From Punica granatum (taxonomy: Eukaryota; Streptophyta; Magnoliopsida; Myrtales; Lythraceae), in assembly GCF_007655135.1 (NCBI RefSeq), contig NC_045128.1, positions 2,666,001 to 2,730,000 of the forward strand: DNA of 64,000 bases, read 5' to 3'. The notes under the pieces are model-generated. The model saw only the letters and a list, made by a program, of their open reading frames with translations, had not been told where the DNA came from and did not search any database. Positions 50,544 to 60,373 of the stretch are shown here, piece by piece; the stretch's first letter is position 1, and each line of letters begins with the position of its first letter. Made by a program: the position numbers and the translations under genes.

Positions 50544-51431
50544 TCAAAACCCTAAGCTGAGAGCAGCCTTCACGTCCAGCCGCCATGCAAACCCTCCCCA
50601 GTCCAACCTCCAGACGTCGCAGGGCACCACCTTTGAGTACCTCCCGTGGCGCCACGTGTGCTCCACCCTCACCTGACACGTGAACGCCGCGCTCCACCAC
50701 GGCAGCTCCTCCTTCGCCGTCACCTCCACCCTCACGTCCACCCCCTCCCCGCCGTCCCCCTCCCCGCCGGTCACCAGAGCCACGTAAGCCGCGTTCAGCC
50801 ACCGGACCCTGTTCAAGGAGTCCGTCACGAATGCTGGACACATGTCCAGCTCCAGTCTCCTCACTATCTCCGCGCCCGTGCTACCTAAACTCCCATCCTC
50901 CCCCGCCGCGCCCATGCACGCGTCCCCCACGCTCTCCACCCTCACCCGCGACTCCACCGCCGCCCGATCCGGCGCTCCCACCCCCGCGCCTGTGCCGATC
51001 GTTAGGGCTCCTCCTTCCCCGGGGTCTCCGTACAGCTGCTGACAATAATTGCCCTCAGATCCTCCGCCTGCCGACTCCTGATCTTCCTCCCTCCCAGGCA
51101 AGAGCTGCAGCGTCGTGGTGCCGCCCGCCGCACTAGATCCCGTCCCTCCACTGACGACGGCGACGTCGGATCTTCCGGTGTTCCCGTCGCGGATATTATT
51201 TTTCCTACTCCGAACCCTAACGCGGTACCTCCTCTTCACCCTCCTCCGCGACAACGCTGCTCCGGCACCATCCGCCGAGAAGGAGCCGGAGAAAGGCTCA
51301 CCGTTGGCCGGCTTCGGAGCTATCGGCCTGAATCTGAGCATTATCGGGCTGATTATCGATCTGTCTGCTGCACCACCCCCAAGCCCATCCATGTCCATCC
51401 CCCGCCGCCCGACGCTGCCGGCGCCGTCCAT
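50544..51431 (-). CDS. DUF7950-like protein of unknown function, copy 2
   Basis: Intronless 295-aa frame, paralogue of the gene at 47029-47961 in the same orientation about 2.6 kb away. Shared: IMLRFRPIAPKP (residues 30-41), a basic patch RRVKRRYRVRVRSR, a variable low-complexity middle, CPAFVTDSLNRVRWLNAAYV, and SKVVPCDVWRLDWGGFAWR followed by LDVKAALSLG. The last conserved residues lie within two codons of the stop, whereas copy 1 has a three-residue extension. The coding region is strongly GC-rich. The function is unknown; conservation is confined to the N-terminal motif and the C-terminal ~100 residues, which suggests those are the functional parts. Confidence 0.82.
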   Translation of the reverse strand: MDGAGSVGRRGMDMDGLGGGAADRSIISPIMLRFRPIAPKPANGEPFSGSFSADGAGAALSRRRVKRRYRVRVRSRKNNIRDGNTGRSDVAVVSGGTGSSAAGGTTTLQLLPGREEDQESAGGGSEGNYCQQLYGDPGEGGALTIGTGAGVGAPDRAAVESRVRVESVGDACMGAAGEDGSLGSTGAEIVRRLELDMCPAFVTDSLNRVRWLNAAYVALVTGGEGDGGEGVDVRVEVTAKEELPWWSAAFTCQVRVEHTWRHGRYSKVVPCDVWRLDWGGFAWRLDVKAALSLGF

Positions 51432-51503
51432 CCTCCGCCGTCAGCTCCCTCCGATCTCGGCAAGAACCTCAAGTTCCCATATCCGAAGAACGACCTCCGA
51501 TCT

Positions 51504-51524
51504 CGGGCTCTCTCTCTCTCTCTC

Positions 51525-51556
<32 letters not shown>
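51504..51556 (-). repeat. (CT)n/(GA)n tract upstream of DUF7950-like copy 2
   Basis: About 24 CT dinucleotides with small interruptions, 75-125 bases before the start codon. A GAGA-type tract on the coding strand, probably in the leader. Confidence 0.85.
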
Positions 51557-51605
51557 GAGTGTGTGTACTGCTCAGGCGATAATAGCGGCAAGCACGGTGG
51601 CTGGG

Positions 51606-51800
51606 TAAGGAGGCACCACGTGCCTAGGGCACCCTAGGGAGCTGATTGGCCGGCGGTGGGGCCCGTGGTAAAGGTGGCCCCCGCCACTCAAATCACGATT
51701 TCACATCATCAAAGCTGTCCTTTGATTGGTCCAGCCGCGGGCCAACCACGGGCGGCTATGTGTCGAGCACTGCGGGAAACTGGTGGACACGTGGGGGATT
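51606..51800 (-). promoter_or_regulatory. Conserved upstream module of DUF7950-like copy 2
   Basis: Counterpart of 48074-48275: taagg + aggcacCACGTG (51617-51622) + cctagggca; GATTGG (51644-51649); tggggccc; GATTGG (51724-51729) with gggccaa; gtgtcgagcact; and gtggaCACGTGg (51788-51793). The same order and nearly the same spacing (G-box to G-box about 166 versus 175 bases). Confidence 0.7.
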
Positions 51801-52149
51801 TCCCATTTAACACATTGCATCATTGTTCTTTCCACATTCCGATTTAAAAAAAAACAAAAGAGATGCATTATTTTTTTTTGGTAGTTAAAGAGAGATGCAT
51901 TATTTGAACATTTCTTTTTTGGGTGAAAGGGATTATTTGAAATTATAGTAGCTTCTGGTTCATGCACACGTGGAGTATTCCCGTTGGCCAAGGCATCCGA
52001 CGAGAAAATCTTGAGTGCGACTGATAGAACACGTGTCATAACATTCATAAGAACATTTGCAACTATTAGTATGTGATATAAGCCCCGGACATATAAAAGA
52101 CTCTCTCATAATCACAAGACAGGTTATGAGATGATTATATGTGTCGTTT

Positions 52150-52495
52150 AGAAATAGAGTTGAGTTAAATTCAATTTCATTTTAACTCTATATATATATT
52201 TAATAAGATTGTAATAATAAGACGGAGAGGAAATAAAAAGGTAAAAATTGTATTATTATGGAAAAAAATGAAAAAATCAATGAATAGTTGATAAAAATAA
52301 TGATTGTGGTATTCGATTATGAAAAAAAAATAATGAATAATTGAAATAATTTAGTATTAAAAATTGAATTAAATAGTAAAGATAAAAAAATTAAAGAAAA
52401 AAATGTAATAATTGTGTTGTTAAATTGAAGATAAGTAAAGTTAAAATGGAGTAGAGTAAAAAAAATTATTTCAAAACCAAACAAAGTCTAGTCTT
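52150..52495. repeat. MITE-like repeat, family A
   Basis: The right end read inward is GACTTTGTTTGGTTTTGAAA. The inner words gtaataattgtgttgttaaa and tgaataattgaaataattta match 53782-54093. The left terminus is degenerate. Confidence 0.55.
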
Positions 52496-53781
52496 ACTCA
52501 GAGTGAAGAGGTTCTAATTCCGCCATTGCATTTGATGCTTCTCATGACTCTTTATTTTTTTTCTAGTTTATTCATTATTTAGGCTCATGAATTTATTCTA
52601 TAACCCATATGTACCAAATTTTGTTAGGCGGTTCCCCCGTGCATGCACCCTCCCTCTCCTTATTATTAAGGAGAGATGGGACCTGATGCTTTGTGGGTTG
52701 GTGGTGAAGTAGGCTTGTCAAGCTTGAATCCAATTAGATGGTCTACATATCTACCTATTTTACTATTAAAAAAAGTCTCCATCGACTTAGACATAAACAT
52801 GGGTTTAAACTCCGACAGGATAAAATTGGATTAAAAATGTAGAAGAATGACTGTATTTCAATTAAATCCTGTCCTTAGAACTGTGAAGAGCTGAAAGACT
52901 TGCGATTTGATTTCCTCCATAGAAGTCTCCTATTTGGGAAGATGAGAATCCTAATTGGCCGCACTTTGATTGATTAATATCCGGAATTTCTTCCTCCCAA
53001 AGCATTTTCGGTAGCTTTACGCTAGTTCTTTGCCTCGCTCGACCTCAATCATATGGACTGACACGGTAGCTTTGAGGACCACGGGCGTTCGGGATAGCAA
53101 CTGCACTTGCGATAATGTATACGTCTATGAATGATGACTACGCATTTGAGTGTTATGAACGCAGTTCGGATTTTCCACAGAACCAGATTTTGTTAGATAA
53201 GGTGAGGTTCACTAATAATAGAAAATATATATTTCTATGAAAATGGATAATGCCTGTGCTGTGCGAATGACGAGTGGTAGTATCTTAAAAAGCAGCTGCC
53301 GACTTATGACCGAGACAGAAAAGGAAAAAAATGCCAACTTATGTTGACGAACAGATTATAAAATAAAAATATGTAAAAGAATGACGTGTAAAAGAATAAT
53401 ATGCCGTAAAGTTATATAATTGTGAGTCCAAAGTCGAATTATCCGTTCAATATGAGACGGACGGACCTCTGAAGACAATACTGGTATATACGAAAGAAAT
53501 AAAATGGCGTTGTAGCTCACTCAATGTTATATATATATATAATAATAAATTATATATATATATATATATTGTCTGCATATTAAAGATTATGAACCTCGAT
53601 AATTAGTTTTTTCATTTCACTTATATGTAAATTTGCAAACTTATATTACACCCTGCCATTGTCTTCTTCTTTTTAATTCTATTTACTACGATTGTACGTT
53701 ATATCATCCTAATTGCAACATAAATTGCTTTTTCCTTTTGAATTACTAATTTTCTATGTCCGCTTTAATAGTACAATTTAA
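52496..53781. other. Intergenic DNA left of the LINE
   Basis: AT-rich with (TA)n at 53528-53570; no gene recognised. Confidence 0.5.
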
Positions 53782-54093
53782 GGCTTTGTTTGGGAACTCC
53801 ACTCCATTCTAACTATAAATAATTATATTTATTTATAGTTATAATGATTGCGTTGTTGAATTATTAGAAAAATTAATTAATAGTTGAAAAAAAAGTAATA
53901 ATTGTGTTGTTGAATTATGAAAAAAGTAATGAATAATTTAGAGAATTTATTATTAAAATTGAATTAAATGGTAGTTAAGATAAAAAAAATTGAAGAAAAT
54001 TGAAAAAAGTAATAATTGTGTTGTTAAATTGAAGATGAGTGAAAGTAAAGTGCAGTAGAATTTAAAAAAATTACTCATTTGCCGAACAAGACC
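53782..54093. mobile_element. MITE, family A (Tourist/Harbinger-like)
   Basis: 312 bp. The left end GGCTTTGTTTGGGAAC pairs with the reverse of the right end (GGTCTTGTTCGGCAAATGAG). Flanked by TAA on the left and TGA on the right, compatible with a mutated 3-bp TAA target site. AT-rich inside with internal direct repeats (attgtgttgttgaat, attgtgttgttaaat). No ORF. Confidence 0.6.
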
Positions 54094-54317
54094 TGAGTAA
54101 CCGTGCAGTATATTTGTTATTTTGTACATGCATGCTAATATTCACGGCACGATTTTTATTTTATTTTTTCTGGCATTCATAATTGAGTTGTTTCACTTGT
54201 TCGGAGATATGTTAATTATGATTTGCATATCATCATATTCATAATAAAGATTTAAATAAATTGGGATCAATATGTCAATTTTAGTCATTCAAAAATATTT
54301 CTACATGTCAATTTTCT

Positions 54318-54334
54318 CGCAAATCATAAACGTT
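54318..54334. repeat. LINE target-site duplication, left copy
   Basis: cgcaaatcataaacgtt, identical to 60357-60373. The final TT merges with the poly(T) of the element, so the exact edge is uncertain by two bases. Confidence 0.9.
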
Positions 54335-54367
54335 TTTTTTTTTTTGATAAATAAGATAAGAGCTGTA

Positions 54368-57300
54368 TTAATTCATAAAAGGTACATCGATCTTTGGATA
54401 ACCCTCAAACATACAAAAGGAAGGAAAATTTGACTTATTGCCAAGCTGGCCTAAGTCATGAGCTTGAGAGTTATCAGATCGTGGAATCCAAGTACATTTC
54501 CAGTCCCAGAAAAGAGCTAATAATCTAACGATGTCGGAGACTAAAGGTTTGATTTCCCAAGGGGAGCGATGCGGAGAAATAATAGCTTCAATTAGCAGCA
54601 GGGCATCCGACCTAATCCAAATCTTCTGCCATCCTTGGTCAAGCGCCACGGAGATTGCGAGCAAGACTGCTCGGGCTTCAGCTTGCAGGGGGGAGGCTGT
54701 TTCTGCTTTTGAAATCCATGAGTGTGATGTGAGCCTGTTTGGTTGGCTTCTAGTTCCTGCAAGGGTGGCGTTTTCTGAGGTCCATGCGGCATCAGTGTGT
54801 ATGAAGCTCCACTCTGCGGAGAGACTGCTTGCTTCCTCTTCTTGCCGGTCAGATCCCGAAATGGGCTCGAAATGAGGCAGTGGAGCCCGACATGTGCTGT
54901 ATTCTGTGAAAGCGCGCCCGATGCTGCGAAGGTATTCGGATAGGTCGGCGATTCGCCCTGCAAACAAAACATCATTTCTTAGAGACCAGAGACGGTATAA
55001 AATGATGGAGCCATAAAGAGAAAAGTGTAAGCTGTTAGTCAAATGGCGAGAAATGCAAACAGGAGGATTCGCAATGAAGTTGACAATATCAGCAGGCGTA
55101 GTGCATGGGATTGCTTCAGCGCATATATCCCATGGTGATTCCCTCCAAGCGACGCGATAAAAGATGCATTCTCGAAAGAGATGCGCAAAGTTATCGGAGC
55201 TGGTACGACAAAGCGGACAAGGAGTATCGCTTTGAGAGAACCAGGGGAGGCATTCACTAGCAACTCTCCATAAATGGATTTTCAGGCGGTCATGAATCTT
55301 TAAGCTCCAAAGCTTTTTCCAGTTTGTGGTCTGGGACGTGTTGAATCTGTGGTGCTGGTCTAAGAGATAGAAAGATTTGACACTGTGCGATCCTGAAGAG
55401 GACGGAGTCCATACAATTGAATCACCATAATCTTCTAGAGGGATATGGATTTTCAAGATATTTCTCACCGTGGCTTGATCGAAGAGATTCAGGAGCAGAG
55501 GGGTGTTCCGTCTTTTGGGATGGAAGAGCATTAGGTCGCGAACCTTGGTGTCTGGTTCGGCTTGAATACCTATACTCGGGATAGGTTTAAAGGATGGATT
55601 ACTTGGGATCCAAGGGTCATGCCATGCGGAGGTGGAATTGCCATTTCCAATGGAGAAACACGTACCTGCCTGAAGTGTATTTCTGCACCATAGAAGTCCT
55701 TTCCAAATGCTTGAAGTGGAAGCTGGAGTACGTTGGTTTGGGCCTAGGGGACTCCCATACTTTGCCTTCATTACTCGCGAGGCTAGGCTATTTGAATTAG
55801 AGGCGAGGGCCCAAGCCGTTTTGGAAAGCATGGCGCGATTGGAGTCTTCAGCCCTTCGAAAGCCCAAGCCTCCGGATGCTTTAGGCTGGCATAGAGCGGC
55901 CCAACTTTTTGGAGTGAAGGTATGTCCTATTTCTTTTGAGTTCCCCCACCAGAATCGGCTTGTAGCTCGATCAATTTCATTTAGAGTTGATCTGGGGAGC
56001 CGAAATAAGGACATTGTGTATATGGGGATTGAGGAGATAACTGAGTTCACTAATGTAGCTCTTCCCGCCCAAGATAGAGATCTTGCTTTCCAAGAGGATA
56101 ACTTGTTTTTGATTTTATCAATAATGAATTGGAATGAATCTTTTCGTTTCTTCTTGATAAGGAAGGGGTTACCAAGGTAGCGGGAGTCTTCTTTGAGCTT
56201 TTTCATTCCCATTGCATTTTTGATATCTCTGCGAGAAGCGGCTGGAGTGTTCTTTGAGAAGTATACTCCTGATTTTGCGTTGTTGACCTCTTGTCCCGAC
56301 TATGAGCAAAATTTATCAAGGATATTCTTGACATTATTTGTGTCGGCGGGGGTTGCTCTAGCTAGAATTAGCAGGTCATCGGCGAACATTAGGTGAGAGA
56401 TTTTGGGCGCGCCTCTGCAGATTTGGATTCCTCTAATGGCACCTTGCTCTTCGGCCCTGTACATGAGACGGGATAATATCTCCATGGAAATGACGAAAAG
56501 ATAGGGGGAGATTGGATCACCTTGTCTTAAGCCTCTTTTTGGGGAGAAATATCCGTGTGGTGACCCATTTATGAGGATGGACATTGCAGAGGTGGAAATG
56601 CACTGGTGTATCCAGGCGATGAATTTTTCATGAAAGCCAAATTGCCTGAGGACTGTAATTATGAAGCTCCACTCTAACTTGTCAAAGGCTTTCATTAGGT
56701 CGATCTTCATGGTGACCCAGCCTTTTCGCGCCCTTGATGTCTTCATTGTGTGGATGATTTCTTGCGCGAGAAGTCCATTTTCATTGATCCATCTGCCTTC
56801 AATGAAGGCAGTCTGATTTGGCGAGATTAGTTTATGAAGTAGGGGCTTTAGCCTTTCTGCGATGATTTTGGATATAACTTTGTAACAGACATTGCAGAGA
56901 CTTATAGGCCGGAAGTCCTTAAAGGTGGAAGCCTTTTTGGACTTGGGGACAAGGGTGATGAAGGTGTTGTTCCATTCCTTGAGGATTTTACCGGAGAAGA
57001 AGAAGCTTTGGACTGCCGATGTGAGTAGTGGCTTGATGATGTTGCCGTAGTGCTTGTAAACTAGTGAAGGGATGCCGTCTGGTCCAGGTGCCTTGAGATT
57101 TGGAATGGAATTTAGGGCATGTGTGATCTCTTCACGGGTTGGGATGGAGGTAAGGAGGATGTTCTCTTCATTTGTGATGATAGGTTCCACTAATCCTTCA
57201 AGGTCTTCCGGGAAGGTGGGGGAGGTAGAGGTGAATAGGTCCTTGAAGTTTTTAAGAAAATAATCTCCGATACTCTCAGGGTCTTCTATCCATTGATTCC

Positions 57301-58441
57301 CTTCTCCCTTTACAGCGGCGATGTGATTTGTCCTCCGTCTGATGATGGTGGAGAAGTGGAAGAATTTGGAGTTTCTGTCACCATTTTTTAACCATAGTTC
57401 CCGGGATTTTTGTCGCCAGATTAAGTCCTTCCTTAGCAAAATCTCATCAAGCTCAGCAAGCAGTGAGTCCTCTCTTTGCTTAGTTTCAGGATTGGGAATA
57501 TCGCACTGAATCTCATCAAGTTCTTCAATGATGCCTGCAATTTTAGTATCACAAAGGCCAAAACGATTTTTGTTCCAGTTTTTCAAGTCTTTTTTCATGA
57601 TTTTAAGTTTGGAGGAAAATTGGTAAGCCTTTGAGCCATTTATTTCGTAATTCCAGGCATTTTGAATTACTTCATTACTGCTTGGATCGCGGGTCCAAGC
57701 TTCTTCAAAACGGAAAGGTTTAGGGCGTTTAGTAGAATCCATCCAAAGCTTGGCTAATATAGGGTTGTGATCGGATTTAATGCTAGGCAGATGCAAAACA
57801 CCAGCTTTTGGGAACAAGAGACGCCATTCATCATTTGCAATAGCACGATCTAATCTTTGTTTGATGTGAGCAAGCCCGGATCGTTTATTTCTCCAGGTAA
57901 AAGGATTTCCACTGAAGCCTAGGTCAATGCAGCCCGAGAGGCTCATAAAATCATCAAGGTAGGGGCGGCTTGAGGAAACAAAGGGTTTTCCGCCCCTCTT
58001 ATCATTTCTAGAGCAAATTTCATTGAAATCACCAATAAGCATCCAAGGGCGTTTAATATCAGTGGCAATGTTGGCTAGATCAGTCCAGAAATCATGTTTT
58101 AGGTGAACATATGGGGGGCCATATACACAAGTAAGACACCAAGAGGCAGGTAAAATAGCATGATCAATGATAGCATGGATATAATGAGGAGAGTGTTGGA
58201 GGATTTGTACCTTGAGTTCCGTGTTCCAAAGCAAGCATAGTCCCCCTGCTGAATTTGTAGCATCCACCGAGAAAATACCGTCCATCTTGCATCGCCGAGC
58301 TAGCTTCTTGCATCGATCAGAATCAATTTTAGTCTCTGATAGGAATATTATGCTGGGCTGGTGCTTATTTTGGAGGAGCCTTAAAGCGCGAACTGTCGGG
58401 TCTCCTGCCATTCCCCGACAGTTCCAAGCGAGGATACTCAT
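54368..58441 (-). pseudogene. LINE ORF2 (endonuclease-reverse transcriptase-RNase H) with one stop codon
   Basis: 1,358 codons including the stop, in one frame except for a single TAG at 56300-56302 (codon 714). APE-type endonuclease: NCRG, SETK (residues 35-38), GDFNE, RLDR, SDHNP. Reverse transcriptase: GPDGIP, FRPISLCNVCYK, MKIDLMKAFDKLEW, GLRQGDPISPYLF, and the catalytic MFADD about 25 residues before the stop codon. After the stop: the SRYLGNPF region, a zf-RVT domain ([20 protein letters not shown]...AHLFREC), and RNase H ([44 protein letters not shown]). The ATG overlaps the ORF1 stop (ATGA). Read-through would be needed for a full product, so this copy is probably not autonomous. Confidence 0.93.
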
Positions 58442-60222
58442 GGATAAGTTGGGGGCATGCTTGGGCCCGCCTCCTCGGCCATTTGGATGTCATTGGGGGT
58501 ATCGCTATCTTCCATCTCCTCAACGTAGTAGTGCGGATTTGGCTGCTGCTGCCCCGGGGATATTGCCATTCTGTTGGGGGGGGCCGAGTAAGGAGCAGCT
58601 CGCTTAACTGGCACTATAGTGGGAAATTCCAATTTTCTTTTCCTGGCGAATGGGTTATAGAAAACGGTGTTGGCTGAAGGACAGTTGAATTCGGGCGAGT
58701 AATGGGCCGGGTAAATTGGGCTCGTTGGGGAGTCCATTGGGCTGCTAGTGATTCCCAAGTAAAGGGAGTCCATTGGGCTGCTCTGCTGGCCCGTAAAGTC
58801 CCAGACTTGGCCCAGCTGAGATGGGCTTCCTTGGGCCTCCTCTTCAGGCCCGTCTTGCTGGGCTTCTCCTTTCAGTCGCGAATTGGGGGGAAAATTGCTA
58901 TGGTTCCTCTGCTCATCGTCGTACACAGAAGACAGAGGGGATTGAGAGGGGGTTTGAGCAACGGCTCCCTCCTCCGTGTCAGATTGGACGTCAAAGTCAG
59001 GGGCTAAAGCTGCAAGATTGTCAGGTATGTTGAAGATTATTTTGAATTTCGGTTTCTTGGGAGCGGTGTCGCCTCTGTGAGTTGGGGGTTTGGGGGAAAG
59101 GTAGGGGGTGTGCGGAGAGCCGTTGGGCTCGGTTCCGGTCGCGCCAGAGGGGGTGTTTGGAGGGGGAGAGTCAGGGACGGCAGCTACCTGGGGTGGTGGG
59201 AGGTCGTTTTTTGGATCGTATCTGAGCCATGGACCGTATTGGTCGGGGATAATCGGCTGGTCTGAGCTGCAATTTCCCTGTTCGTGGCCTAGGGTTCCAC
59301 AGTCGTAACAGAAGGTTGCGAGTTTTTCGTACTTGAAGTAAACCCACGAGGCCGAATTGTTTCCTCTGGCAATTAGGTACCCCGGGCACAGAGGCTTAGC
59401 TGTGGGAACTTTCACCAGTGCGCGAGGGGTGACGAACCACTTGTGGACACTGCCTTTATTTTTCCAGTCAACTTGAACCACTGAGCCAGCTTACTTAGCG
59501 AGTTGGGTTATGTTCTGGTGCGAGAGGAGCTCTGGGGGAATTCCCCTGAGTTGGATCCAGAAGGCAACAGAGTTGAATTTGATCTCCTCGAACGGGAGGG
59601 CTCGGTCCCACCTTTCCAGCATCATGTGGGCGCCTTGGACGTGGTAGGCACCTCCCTTTTCTATTGCAATGAGGTCTCTTTGGTCCCTGAAGAGGCAGAC
59701 CAGTATTTCTTTATCTCTGTCATCAGGGATTATTGTGACACCCTTTTTCGCAGCCCAAATCTGAATGAGGCGTGGGATGATAAGCTTCGGAGGAGGGATT
59801 CTGAAACCGAAAGGCTTGACTAGGAGTGTGAGCGGGGCGGGATCAGGTGCCTCTTCATCATTGGCAGGAAGATCGAGCACCTCAGCGGTTGGAGCCATGG
59901 ACATATGGGCATTAAACATCTCTGCTAGGTTGATGTTGAGGTCAGTAGGGTCCATTGTGATCTTTCTGCTCGGTGGGGGAGTGTCTTGTGGGGTCAGAGG
60001 AGGAATGAGAGCAATCTGGGCAGTGAGAGATACTGAAGTCGCAGGAGGACATAGAGGGATAGGATCAGGTTTAGAGAGCTTCATAAATGCCATTTTTGTT
60101 CTGAAGTACACAGTTGGTGAGGAATGTTCAGAAAGAAGATCAGAATAGATCTTGGCTTTATGAGTATTGAAAGCTTTGCGTGGGAAAAGGGGGGTGGGTG
60201 GCGCCATTGAAGATCCAAGCAT
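58438..60222 (-). pseudogene. LINE ORF1 (DUF4283/zinc-knuckle nucleic-acid-binding protein) with one stop codon
   Basis: 595 codons including the stop, open except for TAA at 59491-59493 (codon 244). The start at 60222 (MLGSSMAPPTPL) is the first ATG in the long frame; 60207 is an alternative. The first half has the DUF4283-like domain (EILVCLFRDQRDLIAIEKGG, MLERWDRALPFEEI, FWIQLRGIPPELL). The second half resumes in the same frame (VVQVDWKNKG) and carries a CCHC zinc knuckle CYDCGTLGHEQGNC, followed by a Pro/Ser-rich tail. By analogy with L1 elements it is an RNA-binding chaperone of the retrotransposition particle. It ends in a TGA that overlaps the ORF2 start. Confidence 0.9.
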
Positions 60223-60356
60223 CAGTGCAGTAAAGAAGAAGAAGAAAGAAGAAGGGAGCTGAGCTTCCAACGGAGGGAAGAGAGGAGAGCTCTCAACAGA
60301 GGAGAGAGACCGGCCCCCTGGCACCAACTCTTAGCAATCAGTTCAGTTCCAACTTC

Positions 60357-60373
60357 CGCAAATCATAAACGTT
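60357..60373. repeat. LINE target-site duplication, right copy
   Basis: cgcaaatcataaacgtt at the 5' end of the LINE, identical to 54318-54334. Confidence 0.93.

Larger units (their letters stand above)
54335..60356 (-). mobile_element. Full-length L1-type LINE retrotransposon
   Basis: About 6.0 kb. The 3' end on the - strand is a short 3'UTR after ORF2 (about 33 bases) ending TTTATC plus poly(A), seen as T-run 54333-54345 on the + strand. A perfect 17-bp target duplication brackets it. Order on the - strand: 5'UTR, ORF1 (zinc-knuckle protein), ORF2 (endonuclease, reverse transcriptase, zf-RVT, RNase H). This is the plant L1 clade architecture with a C-terminal RNase H. There are no LTRs. The perfect duplication and nearly open frames indicate a recent insertion, but each ORF has one nonsense codon. 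It is inserted in AT-rich DNA beside a MITE. Confidence 0.95.

Noticed and set aside
54368..60327. Host genes encoding reverse transcriptase or RNase H proteins
   Set aside because: Domain order, poly(A) tail and perfect target duplication show that these frames are the ORFs of one LINE.
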